Shown here: piece by piece, positions 45,254-53,978 of the stretch | Layout of the letters: each line of letters starts with the position of its first letter | Position numbering within the stretch: the stretch's first letter is position 1 | DNA from: Vampirovibrionales bacterium | GTDB taxonomy: Bacteria; Cyanobacteriota; Vampirovibrionia; Vampirovibrionales; Vampirovibrionaceae | Assembly (NCBI GenBank): GCA_029866025.1 | Contig: JARXAD010000002.1 | Coordinates: forward strand, 113,688-177,687 | Direction of reading: 5' to 3' | DNA: 64,000 nt | Translations under genes and position numbers: made by a program | The notes under the pieces: generated by a model | Told to the model about the DNA's origin: nothing | Databases searched by the model: none | What the model saw: the letters and a program-made list of their open reading frames with translations, nothing else

Positions 45254-47656
45254 CTACCGACGGGGGCCACGGCCACCGCCAAAGCCACCGCGTCCACCAC
45301 GGTCGCCACCGGCGCGAGGGCCACGCTCAGCGCGTTCCGCAGCGCGAGCCGCTTCGTACTCCGCCGCTTGGGCCAGCACTTCGGGATCTACCAAGGGCAA
45401 GCCGTGCTCTTCACGCTCTTCGTTGGTAAGGCCCTTAATGGTGAGGTTAATCCGACCTTGGTCGTCCACTTCACGCAGCTTCACCACGATTTCTTGGCCT
45501 TCTTCCAAAATGTCTTCCACTTGGGCCACACGCTCGTGGCTTAGCTGAGAAATGTGCACCATGCCTTCACGGCCCGGGGCAAATTCCACAAAAGCACCAA
45601 TGGGAATAATGCGCTTAACCACGCCTTTAAACACGGTACCGGCTTCCAAAGGTGTCGTCATGCCTTTGATGATTTCGTAGGCTTTTTCGCCACCATTGCC
45701 CACCGAGGTGATGATAACGGTGCCATCGTCTTCGATATCGATGCTGGCGCCCGTCATTTCAATCAAGCCACGGATGTTCTTACCACCGGGTCCAATAACA
45801 GTCCCAATCATATCCTTCGGAATTTTGAGACTCAGGATACGAGGGGCATTGGGAGATAAGGCTTCGCGAGGGGCTGAAATGGCTTCGTTCATCTTGGCCA
45901 AAATATGCAAACGTCCCACGCGGGCTTGTTCCAAGGCTTCTTTCATAATAGCGAGGCTAATGCCTTGGATTTTAATGTCCATTTGAAGCGCCGTCACGCC
46001 CGTGGCGTTACCCGTCACTTTAAAGTCCATATCGCCGAGGAAATCTTCCAAGCCTTGAATATCGGAGAGAACCGCGTGGCGGTTGCCTTCCAAAATCAAG
46101 CCCATGGCAATGCCGCTAATAGCGGTGGTCATGGGGACGCCTGCATCCATCAGGGCCAAGCTGCTGCCGCAGGTGCTGGCCATGCTGCTACTGCCATTGG
46201 ATTCGAGGACATCGCTCACCACGCGCAAGGTGTAGGGAAAGTCCGCTTCACTGGGCAGGGCGGCTTCAATGGCACGGCCCGCCAAAGCACCGTGGCCTAC
46301 TTCGCGGCGACCGACGCCACGCATGGGGCGTACTTCACCGGTGGAATAGCCGGGGAAGTTGTAGTGGTGCATCCAGCGCTTGGTTTCCAAGGGATCCACG
46401 CCATCCAGCTTTTGTTTGTCGCCGGGGGCACCCAAAGTAGCAATAGAAAGCACCTGCGTGTTGCCACGGGTAAACAGCGCCGAACCGTGCAAGCGAGGCA
46501 AAAAGCCCACTTGAATGGCGATGGGGCGCACTTCATCCAGCTTACGGCCATCGGCACGCACGCCTTGGCTGAGCACCATTTCCCGCATAATGCGCTTTTC
46601 CAACCCTTTAAAGGAGGCGACAAATTGGGCAGGGGTGGTGGCTTTGAGGGCATGATCATCGGCCAAAGCAGCCAAAGCTTCTTTCACAGCGGTTTTGGCA
46701 GCCACTAGTTTTTCTTTGCGGCCATCGCGCTCCGGCACTTTGTAGGCATCGGTAATGGCGGTTTCTGCCAAGCCTGCCACAAAGGTGTCCAGTGCGGTGG
46801 TGTCTACTGGGTTGATAAACTCGGTTTTTACCACGCCGCACTGTTTGCGGAACTGCTCTTGCAAATCGCACTGGCCTTGGATGGCCTTGTGGGCCACATC
46901 CAGGGCATCCACCAAGGTGGCTTCCGTCACAAACTGGGCACCCGCTTCCACCATCATGATGGAATCACGCGTACCCGCCACAATCAGATCCAGGTCGCTT
47001 TCGGTTTGCTGGGCAAAGGTAGGGTTAATGACAAACGCGCCATTAATACGGCCCACGCGCACACAACCAATGGGGCCATCAAAGGGCAGGCCAGAAAGGG
47101 TGAGGGCAAAAGACGCACCCAGAACCGCCAGCACATCCATTTGGTGCACGCTATCGCTGCTAAGGGTGGTGGCCACCACTTGCACGTCGTTTTGGTAACC
47201 ATCGGGCCACAAGGGGCGAATGGGGCGATCCATCAAGCGGCAAATGAGGGTGCCTTTTTCCGAAGGGCGACCTTCGCGCTTAATGTAGCCACCGGGGATT
47301 TTACCCACGGAATACATGCGCTCTTCAAAATCACACAGCAAAGGGAAAAAATCGATGCCAGGGCGGGGTTCGTTGCTCCCAGTAGCGGTAACCAACAACA
47401 CGGTTTCGCCCACAGTCAGGGTGACGCTGCCACCGGCTTGTTTGGCCATCACGCCGGTTTCAATGCGAACGGGGTGTTCGCCCAATTTAAAATCAAGGGT
47501 TTGAGGGTTCAGTAATTGATCCACATCGCCGGTACGCACGGGGGTGATAAACCCTTTTGTTGTGGCAGAGGTGGAGGGTGTGGTGTTCATCAAATCGGTG
47601 GCCATTAAATCGCACGCTTCGGTGGCGGCTGGGGCTAAGGTTGTATCAACGGTCAT
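45254..47656 (-). CDS. pnp: Polyribonucleotide nucleotidyltransferase
   Basis: 3'-5' phosphorolytic exoribonuclease of mRNA turnover, 800 residues. Two RNase PH domains flank a helical linker; the second contains FPYTLRVVSDVLESNGSSSM and the catalytic SIS-like region near IAMGLI. The KH domain carries IGPGGKNIRGLIEMTG and the S1 domain carries IPIGAFVEFAPGREGMVHIS. The C-terminus has an Arg/Gly-rich tail (GGDRGGRGGFGGGRGPRR) that may add RNA affinity. The N-terminus is ~50 residues longer than usual, so an internal start is possible. It is downstream of rpsO as in most bacteria. Confidence 0.97.
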   Translation of the reverse strand: MTVDTTLAPAATEACDLMATDLMNTTPSTSATTKGFITPVRTGDVDQLLNPQTLDFKLGEHPVRIETGVMAKQAGGSVTLTVGETVLLVTATGSNEPRPGIDFFPLLCDFEERMYSVGKIPGGYIKREGRPSEKGTLICRLMDRPIRPLWPDGYQNDVQVVATTLSSDSVHQMDVLAVLGASFALTLSGLPFDGPIGCVRVGRINGAFVINPTFAQQTESDLDLIVAGTRDSIMMVEAGAQFVTEATLVDALDVAHKAIQGQCDLQEQFRKQCGVVKTEFINPVDTTALDTFVAGLAETAITDAYKVPERDGRKEKLVAAKTAVKEALAALADDHALKATTPAQFVASFKGLEKRIMREMVLSQGVRADGRKLDEVRPIAIQVGFLPRLHGSALFTRGNTQVLSIATLGAPGDKQKLDGVDPLETKRWMHHYNFPGYSTGEVRPMRGVGRREVGHGALAGRAIEAALPSEADFPYTLRVVSDVLESNGSSSMASTCGSSLALMDAGVPMTTAISGIAMGLILEGNRHAVLSDIQGLEDFLGDMDFKVTGNATGVTALQMDIKIQGISLAIMKEALEQARVGRLHILAKMNEAISAPREALSPNAPRILSLKIPKDMIGTVIGPGGKNIRGLIEMTGASIDIEDDGTVIITSVGNGGEKAYEIIKGMTTPLEAGTVFKGVVKRIIPIGAFVEFAPGREGMVHISQLSHERVAQVEDILEEGQEIVVKLREVDDQGRINLTIKGLTNEEREEHGLPLVDPEVLAQAAEYEAARAAERAERGPRAGGDRGGRGGFGGGRGPRR

Positions 47657-47783
47657 TGGAGTGTTATCGCTTTCTATGCACGTTCACAGTGCAGTCACAT
47701 CGGTTGGTTTTACGGTTTTCTTAGGGTTGATTTCGTATCTTTTGGAAAGAACAAACGAACGGTTAGACAAATGGTTATTAGCC

Positions 47784-47812
47784 AAAACGGGCCACCCGCT
47801 TGGGAAGGCCCG
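47784..47812 (-). terminator. Hairpin between rpsO and pnp
   Basis: CGGGCC/GGCCCG stem followed on the minus strand by TTTT, just after the rpsO stop. It probably acts as a partial terminator or processing site. Confidence 0.55.
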
Positions 47813-47823
47813 CCTGACAACAG

Positions 47824-48096
47824 CTATTTGCGAAGGTTGAGACGGTTGAGCAACTCTTTGTACTGCTCGGGGGTGGCGTTGGCCTTAAAGTATTTTTGAA
47901 GGCGACGACGCTTTCCTACCATCATTTCCAGCCCACGACGGGTGGAGAAATCTTTGGCGTTTTCTTTGAGGTGAGCGGTGAGTTGGTTAATGCGATAGGT
48001 GAGTAAAGCAATTTGAGACTCTGGGCTGCCTGTGTCTTTTTCGTGGCGAGCGTTGGTTTTAAAAATGCTTTGTTTTTGTTGCTGGGTTAAGGCCAT
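47824..48096 (-). CDS. rpsO: 30S ribosomal protein S15
   Basis: 90 residues with the S15 core DTGSPESQIALLTYRINQLT and GLEMMVGKRRRLQKYF. AGAGGA is about seven bases before the ATG. First gene of the rpsO-pnp pair. Confidence 0.97.
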   Translation of the reverse strand: MALTQQQKQSIFKTNARHEKDTGSPESQIALLTYRINQLTAHLKENAKDFSTRRGLEMMVGKRRRLQKYFKANATPEQYKELLNRLNLRK

Positions 48097-48341
48097 GGTT
48101 GTTTCCTCTAGGTCCTTTATAGGATGGGCGAGCCTCTCGCTACAGTGATTACCGTCGCATCCTCAAGAGGGGAGAGGAGGTTGATAGCAGGCACTATGGC
48201 TCAAACGGATACTACGAGACTCCACACTGTACGCAAAAGGCTTTGCCAGATCAACCCAGCATACCGGGCACCCCAAGAGGGGTTTAACAAGGAACGGTTA
48301 ACAACAAAGGGCCTTTAATGACTTAAATAGCCCGTACAGAA

Positions 48342-48350
48342 TGCTATAGT
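48342..48350 (+). promoter_or_regulatory. Extended -10 promoter
   Basis: TGCTATAGT matches the extended -10 form TGnTATAAT. A start near 48357 would give a ~33-base leader to the gene at 48390. The -35 is weak. Confidence 0.45.
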
Positions 48351-48389
48351 AAGGGCTACTTTCATTCTTTTTAAGAAAGCGCTTACTTC

Positions 48390-48662
48390 GTGTCTGCCCA
48401 AAAACCACCGATGCAACCCCAACTTCACATGGCCGCCATCTTGCTGTTTCGCTCTGCGCCGCCTTTTGTGCTGTACCCCGATGACGCCGAAGCCCTGTAT
48501 GCCGAGCTGCAAGGCGTCATTCGCAACGCCAAACCCAACGCCCCCAAGCTGATTGAAAAAACCGCCAATGGCCCCATCCGCAAGGTGTGCTTTATTGATA
48601 CCGAGCTTATTGGGGTGTCGGTGCAAATGGGCATCATGCCTCCCATGCCGCCGCAAGGGTAA
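48390..48662 (+). CDS. Small hypothetical protein
   Basis: 90 residues starting at GTG 48390; an ATG at 48411 is an alternative. It has a mixed alpha/beta pattern: MAAILLFRSAPPFVLYPDD, a helix (EALYAELQGVIRNAK) and IRKVCFIDTELIGVSVQMG, ending in Pro/Met. An extended -10 promoter lies 40 bases upstream. It is convergent with the HAM1-like gene, five bases apart. It is unrecognised. Confidence 0.6.
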   Translation: MSAQKPPMQPQLHMAAILLFRSAPPFVLYPDDAEALYAELQGVIRNAKPNAPKLIEKTANGPIRKVCFIDTELIGVSVQMGIMPPMPPQG

Positions 48663-48666
48663 AGGG

Positions 48667-49605
48667 CTATTTTGAATTCAAATCAGCTTCAATTTTTTGT
48701 TTAAGGCTGGCCAAGGCTTTGGCACGGGTGTTGTACTGCAGATTTTCGGTCGGTGTTAACGCAGCGCTGGAGTTCTTAAGAACACCGAGTTCGGTGATGG
48801 GATGAGCAATATAGCCAAACCCAAAGCCCGCCTTCTCACTTATCGCTAACGCAGCATCGGCAGCTTCACCCTCTACAATCAGCACCGGTTCCTGGCCTTC
48901 GGCAATATAGCGTTTACCACTCGGAGTAATCACCACAAAAGCCGAACTGAACTCTGCATTACGTTCCTCACCTTTCAGGTCCAAATTATCGAGCAACGCC
49001 ACCACAGCCTTATTGCGATGGTAATCGTTTGGTTTTTTAGGCAGATCTTCGCCTGTTAAATATTTATATACTTTGGGAGTGACCCACCGCTTGCTGTACA
49101 CCCCTGCAATACCGGGACATTCTGGGTCAACCTTTTTAAGCGTTTCTTCATAAAACTCTTGTACCTTGGGAGAAGTGAGGACTATCCCAAAATCTTCTCC
49201 CAACACAGAGACGTTTTCGTTTTGAGCATTGTAAAAATCATGGCCTGCTTGCGCTTTTAGGGTGGCATTTTCTACAAAGGTCTTGCCTGTCTCTTCAACA
49301 GCGCCCATAACCGTATCAATCTCTTCTCCACCCGTTAAAAAGGCCCATTGAACATTGGTATTGAGAACGGGTCCCTGCATACCCAACGCTTCACCGAAAA
49401 ATTGCTTTTTGCCACCATTGCCCGTTAAAATCAATATTTTTTCACCCAAAAGTTCTTGGGCTTTAGATAATTTACCAAAGTGCACTCGATAGGCCGATGA
49501 GACAAATACATCCTTCGCCGAAGCAAACCGAGTTTGGGTGACCTGATGAAAAGGACTAGAGGTGTGGTTATTAATAGCTACGGGTTGGATAAGCTGCTGA
49601 ATCAT
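48667..49605 (-). CDS. Diverged HAM1/RdgB-like protein
   Basis: 312 residues from the ATG at 49605, which has GGGAG seven bases upstream. After a ~50-residue N-terminal extension it shows RdgB/HAM1 landmarks: ILTGNGGKKQFFGEAL (T-G-N-x-G-K), EETGKTFVENATLKAQA, PGIAGVYSKRW and a late NTRAKALASLKQKI. RdgB removes non-canonical purine nucleotides such as ITP. Several signature residues differ: the usual DDSG reads EDFG, GGFGYDPIF reads GFGFGYIAHPI, and SHRG reads NTRA. Substrate or activity may therefore have changed. It is more AT-rich than its neighbours. Confidence 0.65.
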   Translation of the reverse strand: MIQQLIQPVAINNHTSSPFHQVTQTRFASAKDVFVSSAYRVHFGKLSKAQELLGEKILILTGNGGKKQFFGEALGMQGPVLNTNVQWAFLTGGEEIDTVMGAVEETGKTFVENATLKAQAGHDFYNAQNENVSVLGEDFGIVLTSPKVQEFYEETLKKVDPECPGIAGVYSKRWVTPKVYKYLTGEDLPKKPNDYHRNKAVVALLDNLDLKGEERNAEFSSAFVVITPSGKRYIAEGQEPVLIVEGEAADAALAISEKAGFGFGYIAHPITELGVLKNSSAALTPTENLQYNTRAKALASLKQKIEADLNSK

Positions 49606-49710
49606 TGAATAACTCCCAGACATGAATAAGAAGGCCCTTCATGGCGTAAATGCCAACCTGTAGCAACCCCCAATACGATAGCAGCAATGTTTTGTTACAT
49701 TTTTGATAGT

Positions 49711-50013
49711 TTATAAAGACATAAACACCTGTTGGGCCCACTGATGGGCCAGCCGCACCCGACGAGGTTCTGGCTGGTATTGCAACGTGGCCAAATAGTC
49801 CACCCACGGGCTACATCCGTCATTCAAGCGTCTCTGCCTTGCTAAAGCCCCACCCATGGTAGAGGCTTCCAGGCCCACTTTTGGAGAAACCTGCAAAAAC
49901 TGTACCGCCAGCTTCACGTTGGGGTACGCATCGTACCAACGTGCCTTACGCGGCGCGAGGGTCGATACGGCATCCATTGCCGTGGCTGCGGCAGGCACTG
50001 CAAAAACCATCAC
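49711..50013 (-). CDS. Single-copy RWYD-module protein
   Basis: 100 residues, GTG 50013 or ATG 50010. The N-terminus is Ala-rich and weakly hydrophobic (VFAVPAAATAMDAVSTLA). A module ARWYDAYPNVKLAVQFLQVSP follows, aligning with both repeats of the protein at 35143. The rest is basic (PRRVRLAHQWAQQVF). No family name is known to me. Confidence 0.6.
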   Translation of the reverse strand: MMVFAVPAAATAMDAVSTLAPRKARWYDAYPNVKLAVQFLQVSPKVGLEASTMGGALARQRRLNDGCSPWVDYLATLQYQPEPRRVRLAHQWAQQVFMSL

Positions 50014-50205
50014 TACAACTCAAACTCGCTATGCTTTAAAGGAAAGGTGCCAGGAATAAGTGACGGCAGCCCTACCTTCTTACTGTAGCGATGATTCCCA
50101 TTAAGGGGAAGGGGCGCCGAAGGCGCTTTATATGAGGCTAATGGAATAAAAACAGATGGAGCAAGAAAGGAGACTAACCGCTTTCAGTTTTTACCCGTCT
50201 CTCTA

Positions 50206-50379
50206 TTAATTATCACTCACCTGCAAGGGATACACCTCGGGCGAGAGAATATAGTCTTTAAACACACGCTTATGATGGTGCTCCCACACCACGGATTGGA
50301 GCGCCAAAAAAGGCAGAGCGTCAATGTGTTTAGGGTGGGCGGCTTCTTCAACCACCACATCCAGCACGCTGCTTGGCAT
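50206..50379 (-). CDS. 57-residue hypothetical protein
   Basis: Begins MPSSVLDVVVEEAAHPKHID and ends VYPLQVSDN. It is too short for common length cut-offs. AAAGGA lies nine bases before the ATG at 50379, a good ribosome site. It is acidic in the first third, then has VVWEHHHKRVFKDY. An overlapping 60-residue frame on the same strand has no such signal and a less protein-like composition. The function is unknown. Confidence 0.55.
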   Translation of the reverse strand: MPSSVLDVVVEEAAHPKHIDALPFLALQSVVWEHHHKRVFKDYILSPEVYPLQVSDN

Positions 50380-50506
50380 GGTGACAATCCTTTAAACATT
50401 CAAAAAAGAGTAACGAGGTAATACGAGGAATAAAGACTCTGCTCACACGGCTGTGTTCCTGAAGCAGCGAAAAATCATGCATGACTCTACAGTTATTCAT
50501 GTATCA

Positions 50507-50529
50507 CAAAAGGGGCTTTGCTAGCCCCC
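50507..50529 (-). terminator. Terminator of the 51498-miaA operon
   Basis: GGGGCT/AAGCCCC-type stem followed by TTTTG on the minus strand, 19 bases after the miaA stop. Confidence 0.7.
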
Positions 50530-50547
50530 TGCGACAGGAATAATGGG

Positions 50548-51501
50548 TTATTTTGTTACGTACCCTTCAAGGTGTTGGCGTGCCCAAGCACATTGATCGG
50601 CCAATGAAACATCGTCTATATCCAGCCAGTGAATGGCTGGGTTTTTGTTAAACCACGTGCGCTGCCTACCTGCATACTGGCTTGTTTTTAAGGCAATGGC
50701 ATCCATAACCGGTTGCGGGTTGGTTGCGTTGCTAGACCGATAATCCATCCATTCAGGGTAACCAAGGGTGGTTTGCAACGCATGAGCATCAGCACCGTAG
50801 CGCGCCATCAAAGCTTCGGCTTCCTCAATCCAGCCATCGGCCACTTGTTGGGCAATACGCTGAGAAAGAAGAGCGCGATGCCTATCCCGATTACGCCACC
50901 GCAGCCCCAACCAAACAACAGGGTACGGGGGAGGCTCTTCCACCGCTTGAGGCACGGGCTGCCCCGTGGCTTCGATAATTTCTAAGGCTCGCACAATACG
51001 AAAAGCATCTTGGGGGTACAGCTGACTGGCCCGTAGGGGGTCCAGCTGCTGGAGGCGTTGATAAAGGGCTTCCAAACCTTGAGCTTCCAGCTCCCGCCCC
51101 AAAGCTTCTCGAATAACAGGCTGAGGGGCCACGGAAGGCACTTGGCTAGGAGCCTGCAATACTGCACGCAGGTAAAAGCCCGTTCCTCCTACCACAATGG
51201 GGGATTTGCCACGGGCACGGATGGCCTTGATGGACTGAGTTGCCTGGGCTTGATACTGAGCCACCGTAAATTGCTCGGTAGGGTCGGCCACATCAATCAA
51301 CGCGTGGGGAATCCCTTGCCGTTCCACTTCTGTGGGTTTGGCTGTGCCAATGTCTAATCCTCGGTACACATAGCGAGAATCGGCTGAGATAATCTCTGTT
51401 CCTAACTGCTGGGCCAAGGCCACCGCCAAAGCGGTTTTTCCCGTGGCCGTTGCACCCACTACGGCAATCAACGGCACCGTCGTGTGGTACCCCTCACTCA
51501 T
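50548..51501 (-). CDS. miaA: tRNA dimethylallyltransferase
   Basis: Adds a dimethylallyl group to A37 of tRNAs reading U-starting codons. 317 residues with the P-loop GATATGKT (16-23), ISADSRYVYRGLDIGTAKP, the substrate block PIVVGGTGFYLRAVL and the C-terminal RQRTWFNKNP. Its isoprenoid donor comes from the MEP pathway (dxr is at 7095). It overlaps the upstream membrane-protein gene by ATGA. Confidence 0.95.
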   Translation of the reverse strand: MSEGYHTTVPLIAVVGATATGKTALAVALAQQLGTEIISADSRYVYRGLDIGTAKPTEVERQGIPHALIDVADPTEQFTVAQYQAQATQSIKAIRARGKSPIVVGGTGFYLRAVLQAPSQVPSVAPQPVIREALGRELEAQGLEALYQRLQQLDPLRASQLYPQDAFRIVRALEIIEATGQPVPQAVEEPPPYPVVWLGLRWRNRDRHRALLSQRIAQQVADGWIEEAEALMARYGADAHALQTTLGYPEWMDYRSSNATNPQPVMDAIALKTSQYAGRQRTWFNKNPAIHWLDIDDVSLADQCAWARQHLEGYVTK

Positions 51502-52697
51502 GAAGGGGCGTGGGACGAGGGGGAATCATTGGAAGACGTGGACGAAGACGGAGAGCTCGACACTTCAAACACATCGCCATGGGTAGGCGGCAATACCACT
51601 ACTTTGGGAGCGTCCTCAGCCGTACACAACACCACATACAAGCCCAACCAAGCCGTTAGCATTAAGCCTGCAAACCATAATACGGGGCTTAGCAGGGGTA
51701 TCCAGGCCGTGAGTAGCACCATCAGCAGCCAACCCACATAGGCAACAATGCCCAGCAACACCCAAATAACAGGGGCCTTAAAAAAGCGTTGCACACTGGC
51801 AACAAAGGCACGCCATAAGGGGGCTCCTTTTCGAGACGGAATCAATACGACGGCTGCAGGCCAACATGCTGTTAGCAAGGTCCATAGCAGCCCCAGCAAG
51901 GTGGCTTCTGTGACGGAACGAGACAACACATCCAAGCGTTTTATATCGGCAGCGGGCATGACGTTTAACAGCTTCAGTAACTGCTGCTGCAAGGTAGCTG
52001 AATTTAGGGGAGCTGTCGTCACGGCAGGATCCGCCAAGCTGGGATCGATAGCCATAGCCTGAGATTGGATGAGGGCCATGACTTGTTGAAAAATAACGGG
52101 GTAGCCGCCTGCCAACTGACTTTGATAATGAACCCACCATGCCAGGGCTATCCACACCAAACTGTAGGCCAACCAACCCCACACAAAAGGCTGAAAATAC
52201 TGACCAATGGCTGTAAAAAACCCACGCCACATGGGCGGACGAAGCCACAAGGTTTCCCCTAGAGATATATCTTTGGAAGCCATCTTTTCTTGGGGCAGCG
52301 GTGCGGTTGCATCGTTACTGGCAGACCGTTTAAGCCCCATTAAGGCCCGTTTTGCCTGAACAGACAAGCCGTTTTTAAGGGTCCCGTCACCCCCGTCAGC
52401 GTCTTCGCCACCAAACAAGGCGTCGGGCTGAATGAGCGTCACCATCATGCCCACCCAGCCCGCCGTAAAGGCTGCTACCAATAGCAATGCCATAACCAAC
52501 ACTGCCAACAAACGCCATAAATGGGTTGGATCAGAACCTACACCCACCGACAACACGGGCTGGAAAAGAGCGGGGGTGAGTAAGAGCTCTAAAATAAGCT
52601 GCAACAGCAGCAAGGGGTAGGCCACTACCCAGTGGCGCATGAGCAAGCGACCGGCACGTTGGAGGCGTTGGCCATGGGTAACAAACAGAGACAGCAT
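51498..52697 (-). CDS. Multi-pass membrane protein
   Basis: 399 residues with about six to seven hydrophobic segments (VAYPLLLLQLILELLL, LLAVLVMALLLVAAFTAGWVG, AYSLVWIALAWWV, LWTLLTACWPAAVVLI, VIWVLLGIVAYVGWLLMVLL, LWFAGLMLTAWLGLYVVL). A central cytoplasmic loop is charged, and the C-terminal tail is Ser-rich and acidic. It is translationally coupled to miaA. I see no transporter signature. The function is unknown. Confidence 0.65.
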   Translation of the reverse strand: MLSLFVTHGQRLQRAGRLLMRHWVVAYPLLLLQLILELLLTPALFQPVLSVGVGSDPTHLWRLLAVLVMALLLVAAFTAGWVGMMVTLIQPDALFGGEDADGGDGTLKNGLSVQAKRALMGLKRSASNDATAPLPQEKMASKDISLGETLWLRPPMWRGFFTAIGQYFQPFVWGWLAYSLVWIALAWWVHYQSQLAGGYPVIFQQVMALIQSQAMAIDPSLADPAVTTAPLNSATLQQQLLKLLNVMPAADIKRLDVLSRSVTEATLLGLLWTLLTACWPAAVVLIPSRKGAPLWRAFVASVQRFFKAPVIWVLLGIVAYVGWLLMVLLTAWIPLLSPVLWFAGLMLTAWLGLYVVLCTAEDAPKVVVLPPTHGDVFEVSSSPSSSTSSNDSPSSHAPS

Positions 52698-52819
52698 ACA
52701 GACCTATTTCTTATTGTCTTCATCTTGGCCTTTACCACTACAGCGGCAAGCCAACAAACGCCATTGTAGCCCAAAGACAGGTGTTTTCGGACACCCACTG
52801 GCTTTCAATAAACAACCCT

Positions 52820-53323
52820 CTACAAAGTACTGCACTGGGGACACAACCCAGCAAACTCTAAATAGTGGGTTTGTACTGTATAGCCCGATTCTTTTTCGGC
52901 GTAGGCAATGAGCGGACCAACCCCAGGGCAATGGAGCTCTTGCACGCCATTGCAGCACTGACACACCAGCACATGGTGGCAATGGTGTGATGATTCGGCG
53001 TGATGACACTCGTCTTCCGAAGGCAATTGGCAACGCACCACACCGCCCGGGCGCGTGAGCAACCGATGGACCAAACCGTTAGCCTCTAGGCATTCCAATA
53101 CGCGATAAATGGTGACAATATCCGCTTTTTTGTGACGTTCTAACAACATATCGCGCAAATCATACGCGCTGGTGGGGCCCAACAGCTCCGCCAAGGCATC
53201 AATAATTTGCTTGCGTGGCTCGGTTTGGCGAAGCCCACGCTGTTTTAACACGGCCCAGGCTTTGGCGGTGTACTCTTGCGACGCCGTAACGGCAACTGGC
53301 GCATGAGAACACGAAGATGACAT
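52820..53323 (-). CDS. Fur-family metal-dependent regulator
   Basis: 167 residues. The winged helix begins RGLRQTEPRKQIIDAL and includes the recognition segment HKKADIVTIYRVLECLEANGL. The metal-binding domain is rich in ligands: DECHHAESSHHCHHVLVC, then CCNGVQELHC and a final CPQC structural zinc pair. The high His/Cys content suggests Zur or Fur over PerR, but it does not decide the metal. AGGAA precedes the ATG. It is upstream of the membrane protein and miaA but separated from them by 122 bases. Confidence 0.9.
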   Translation of the reverse strand: MSSSCSHAPVAVTASQEYTAKAWAVLKQRGLRQTEPRKQIIDALAELLGPTSAYDLRDMLLERHKKADIVTIYRVLECLEANGLVHRLLTRPGGVVRCQLPSEDECHHAESSHHCHHVLVCQCCNGVQELHCPGVGPLIAYAEKESGYTVQTHYLEFAGLCPQCSTL

Positions 53324-53375
53324 AGAATTTCCTAACCCTGGGGCGATTTTTTAGGCCAGTTGTTAAATAAAACAC

Positions 53376-53447
53376 AGCCCATGATGAGATTTGAACTCAT
53401 GGCCTCCCCCTTACCAAGGGGGTGCGCTACCCCTGCGCCACATGGGC
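53376..53447 (-). tRNA. tRNA-Thr (anticodon GGU)
   Basis: Acceptor GCCCATG/CATGGGC. Anticodon arm CCCCCTTGGTAAGGGGG gives GGU. T loop GTTCAAATC. CCA is not encoded. Confidence 0.96.
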
Positions 53448-53555
53448 CTGTGCGTTATTGGTTTGTTACCGTAACAAAAAAGCAGGGCATTGTTCAACTG
53501 TTAGTTTTTTACGGCTGATAAGAGAGTTAGCCATTTTGGGGGCTATCGCTGTTTT

Positions 53556-53712
53556 ACGTAGGGGGCACTCGCCCCCTACGTCCCCCGCTGGAACCGTCCG
53601 GGCGGTTCCAGAACTCCACCCAAGCTAACGCTGGTTCCGCCCGTTGGGCTCGCGTGGCTGTTTCGCTGCGCTCAACCGTCTCGCCTGCACTACACCCCAA
53701 GGCGTGTTATTA
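53556..53712 (+). repeat. Structured dispersed element, copy C (diverged)
   Basis: Hairpin 1: ACGTAGGGGGC/GCCCCCTACGT (53556-53581). Linker CCCCCGC. Hairpin 2: CTGGAACCG/CGGTTCCAG (53588-53611). A GTT...AAC stem follows, GTTGGGC/GCTCAAC (53643-53676, one G-U pair), then the closing ACACCCCAAGGCGTGTT. Order and linker match copies A and B, but the stem sequences are replaced. Confidence 0.65.
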
Positions 53713-53892
53713 ACTTGCCTTAGGCGTAAAAAGTCAACAATCATAGGGATTAAAAAAAGGCATTAGAAAACACGCCTTGCGTGCCTGTGGCTGAGAGGCC
53801 GGCCCCTCGGCAAAGAAACATCACAACCCACAAGCACCCCAAAGGGTGTTTATCAACTCAAAAAACGCCTAAATGACATTAATTTTAGAGGC

Positions 53893-53932
53893 TAGTGCCC
53901 TAAGCCAATACAAAGCCCCGGCTTTGCCGGGT
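53893..53932 (-). terminator. Second terminator-like hairpin after tRNA-Tyr
   Basis: CCCGGC-AAA-GCCGGG followed by GCTTTGTATTGGCTTAGGGC on the minus strand. Confidence 0.5.
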
Positions 53933-53970
53933 TACACCAAGTGTTAGTTTATAAACCCAGCTTTGCTGGG
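53933..53970 (-). terminator. Terminator of tRNA-Tyr with conserved tail
   Basis: CCCAGC/GCTGGG hairpin followed by TTTATAAACTAAC and CTTGGTGTAA on the minus strand. Nearly the same layout as after tRNA-Met. Confidence 0.65.
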
Positions 53971-53978
53971 AAAAGGTA

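Larger units (their letters stand above)
53448..53978. other. 531-base gap between tRNA genes filled with palindromes
   Basis: No gene. It contains structured element C (53556-53712), a tail copy (53713-53733), a degenerate fragment E (53785-53840) ending CACCCCAAAGGGTG, and two terminator hairpins (53893-53970) after tRNA-Tyr. Confidence 0.65.

Noticed and set aside
45554-47515. Long plus-strand frames opposite pnp
   Set aside because: They are antisense shadows of a G+C-rich conserved gene with His/Ala/Gly-heavy, non-natural composition.
50217-50399. 60-residue minus-strand frame rich in Trp and Cys
   Set aside because: A better 57-residue frame with a good ribosome site overlaps it; the composition looks like a shadow frame.
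53448-53978. CRISPR array
   Set aside because: The palindromes differ from one another and are not regularly spaced; there are no cas genes.
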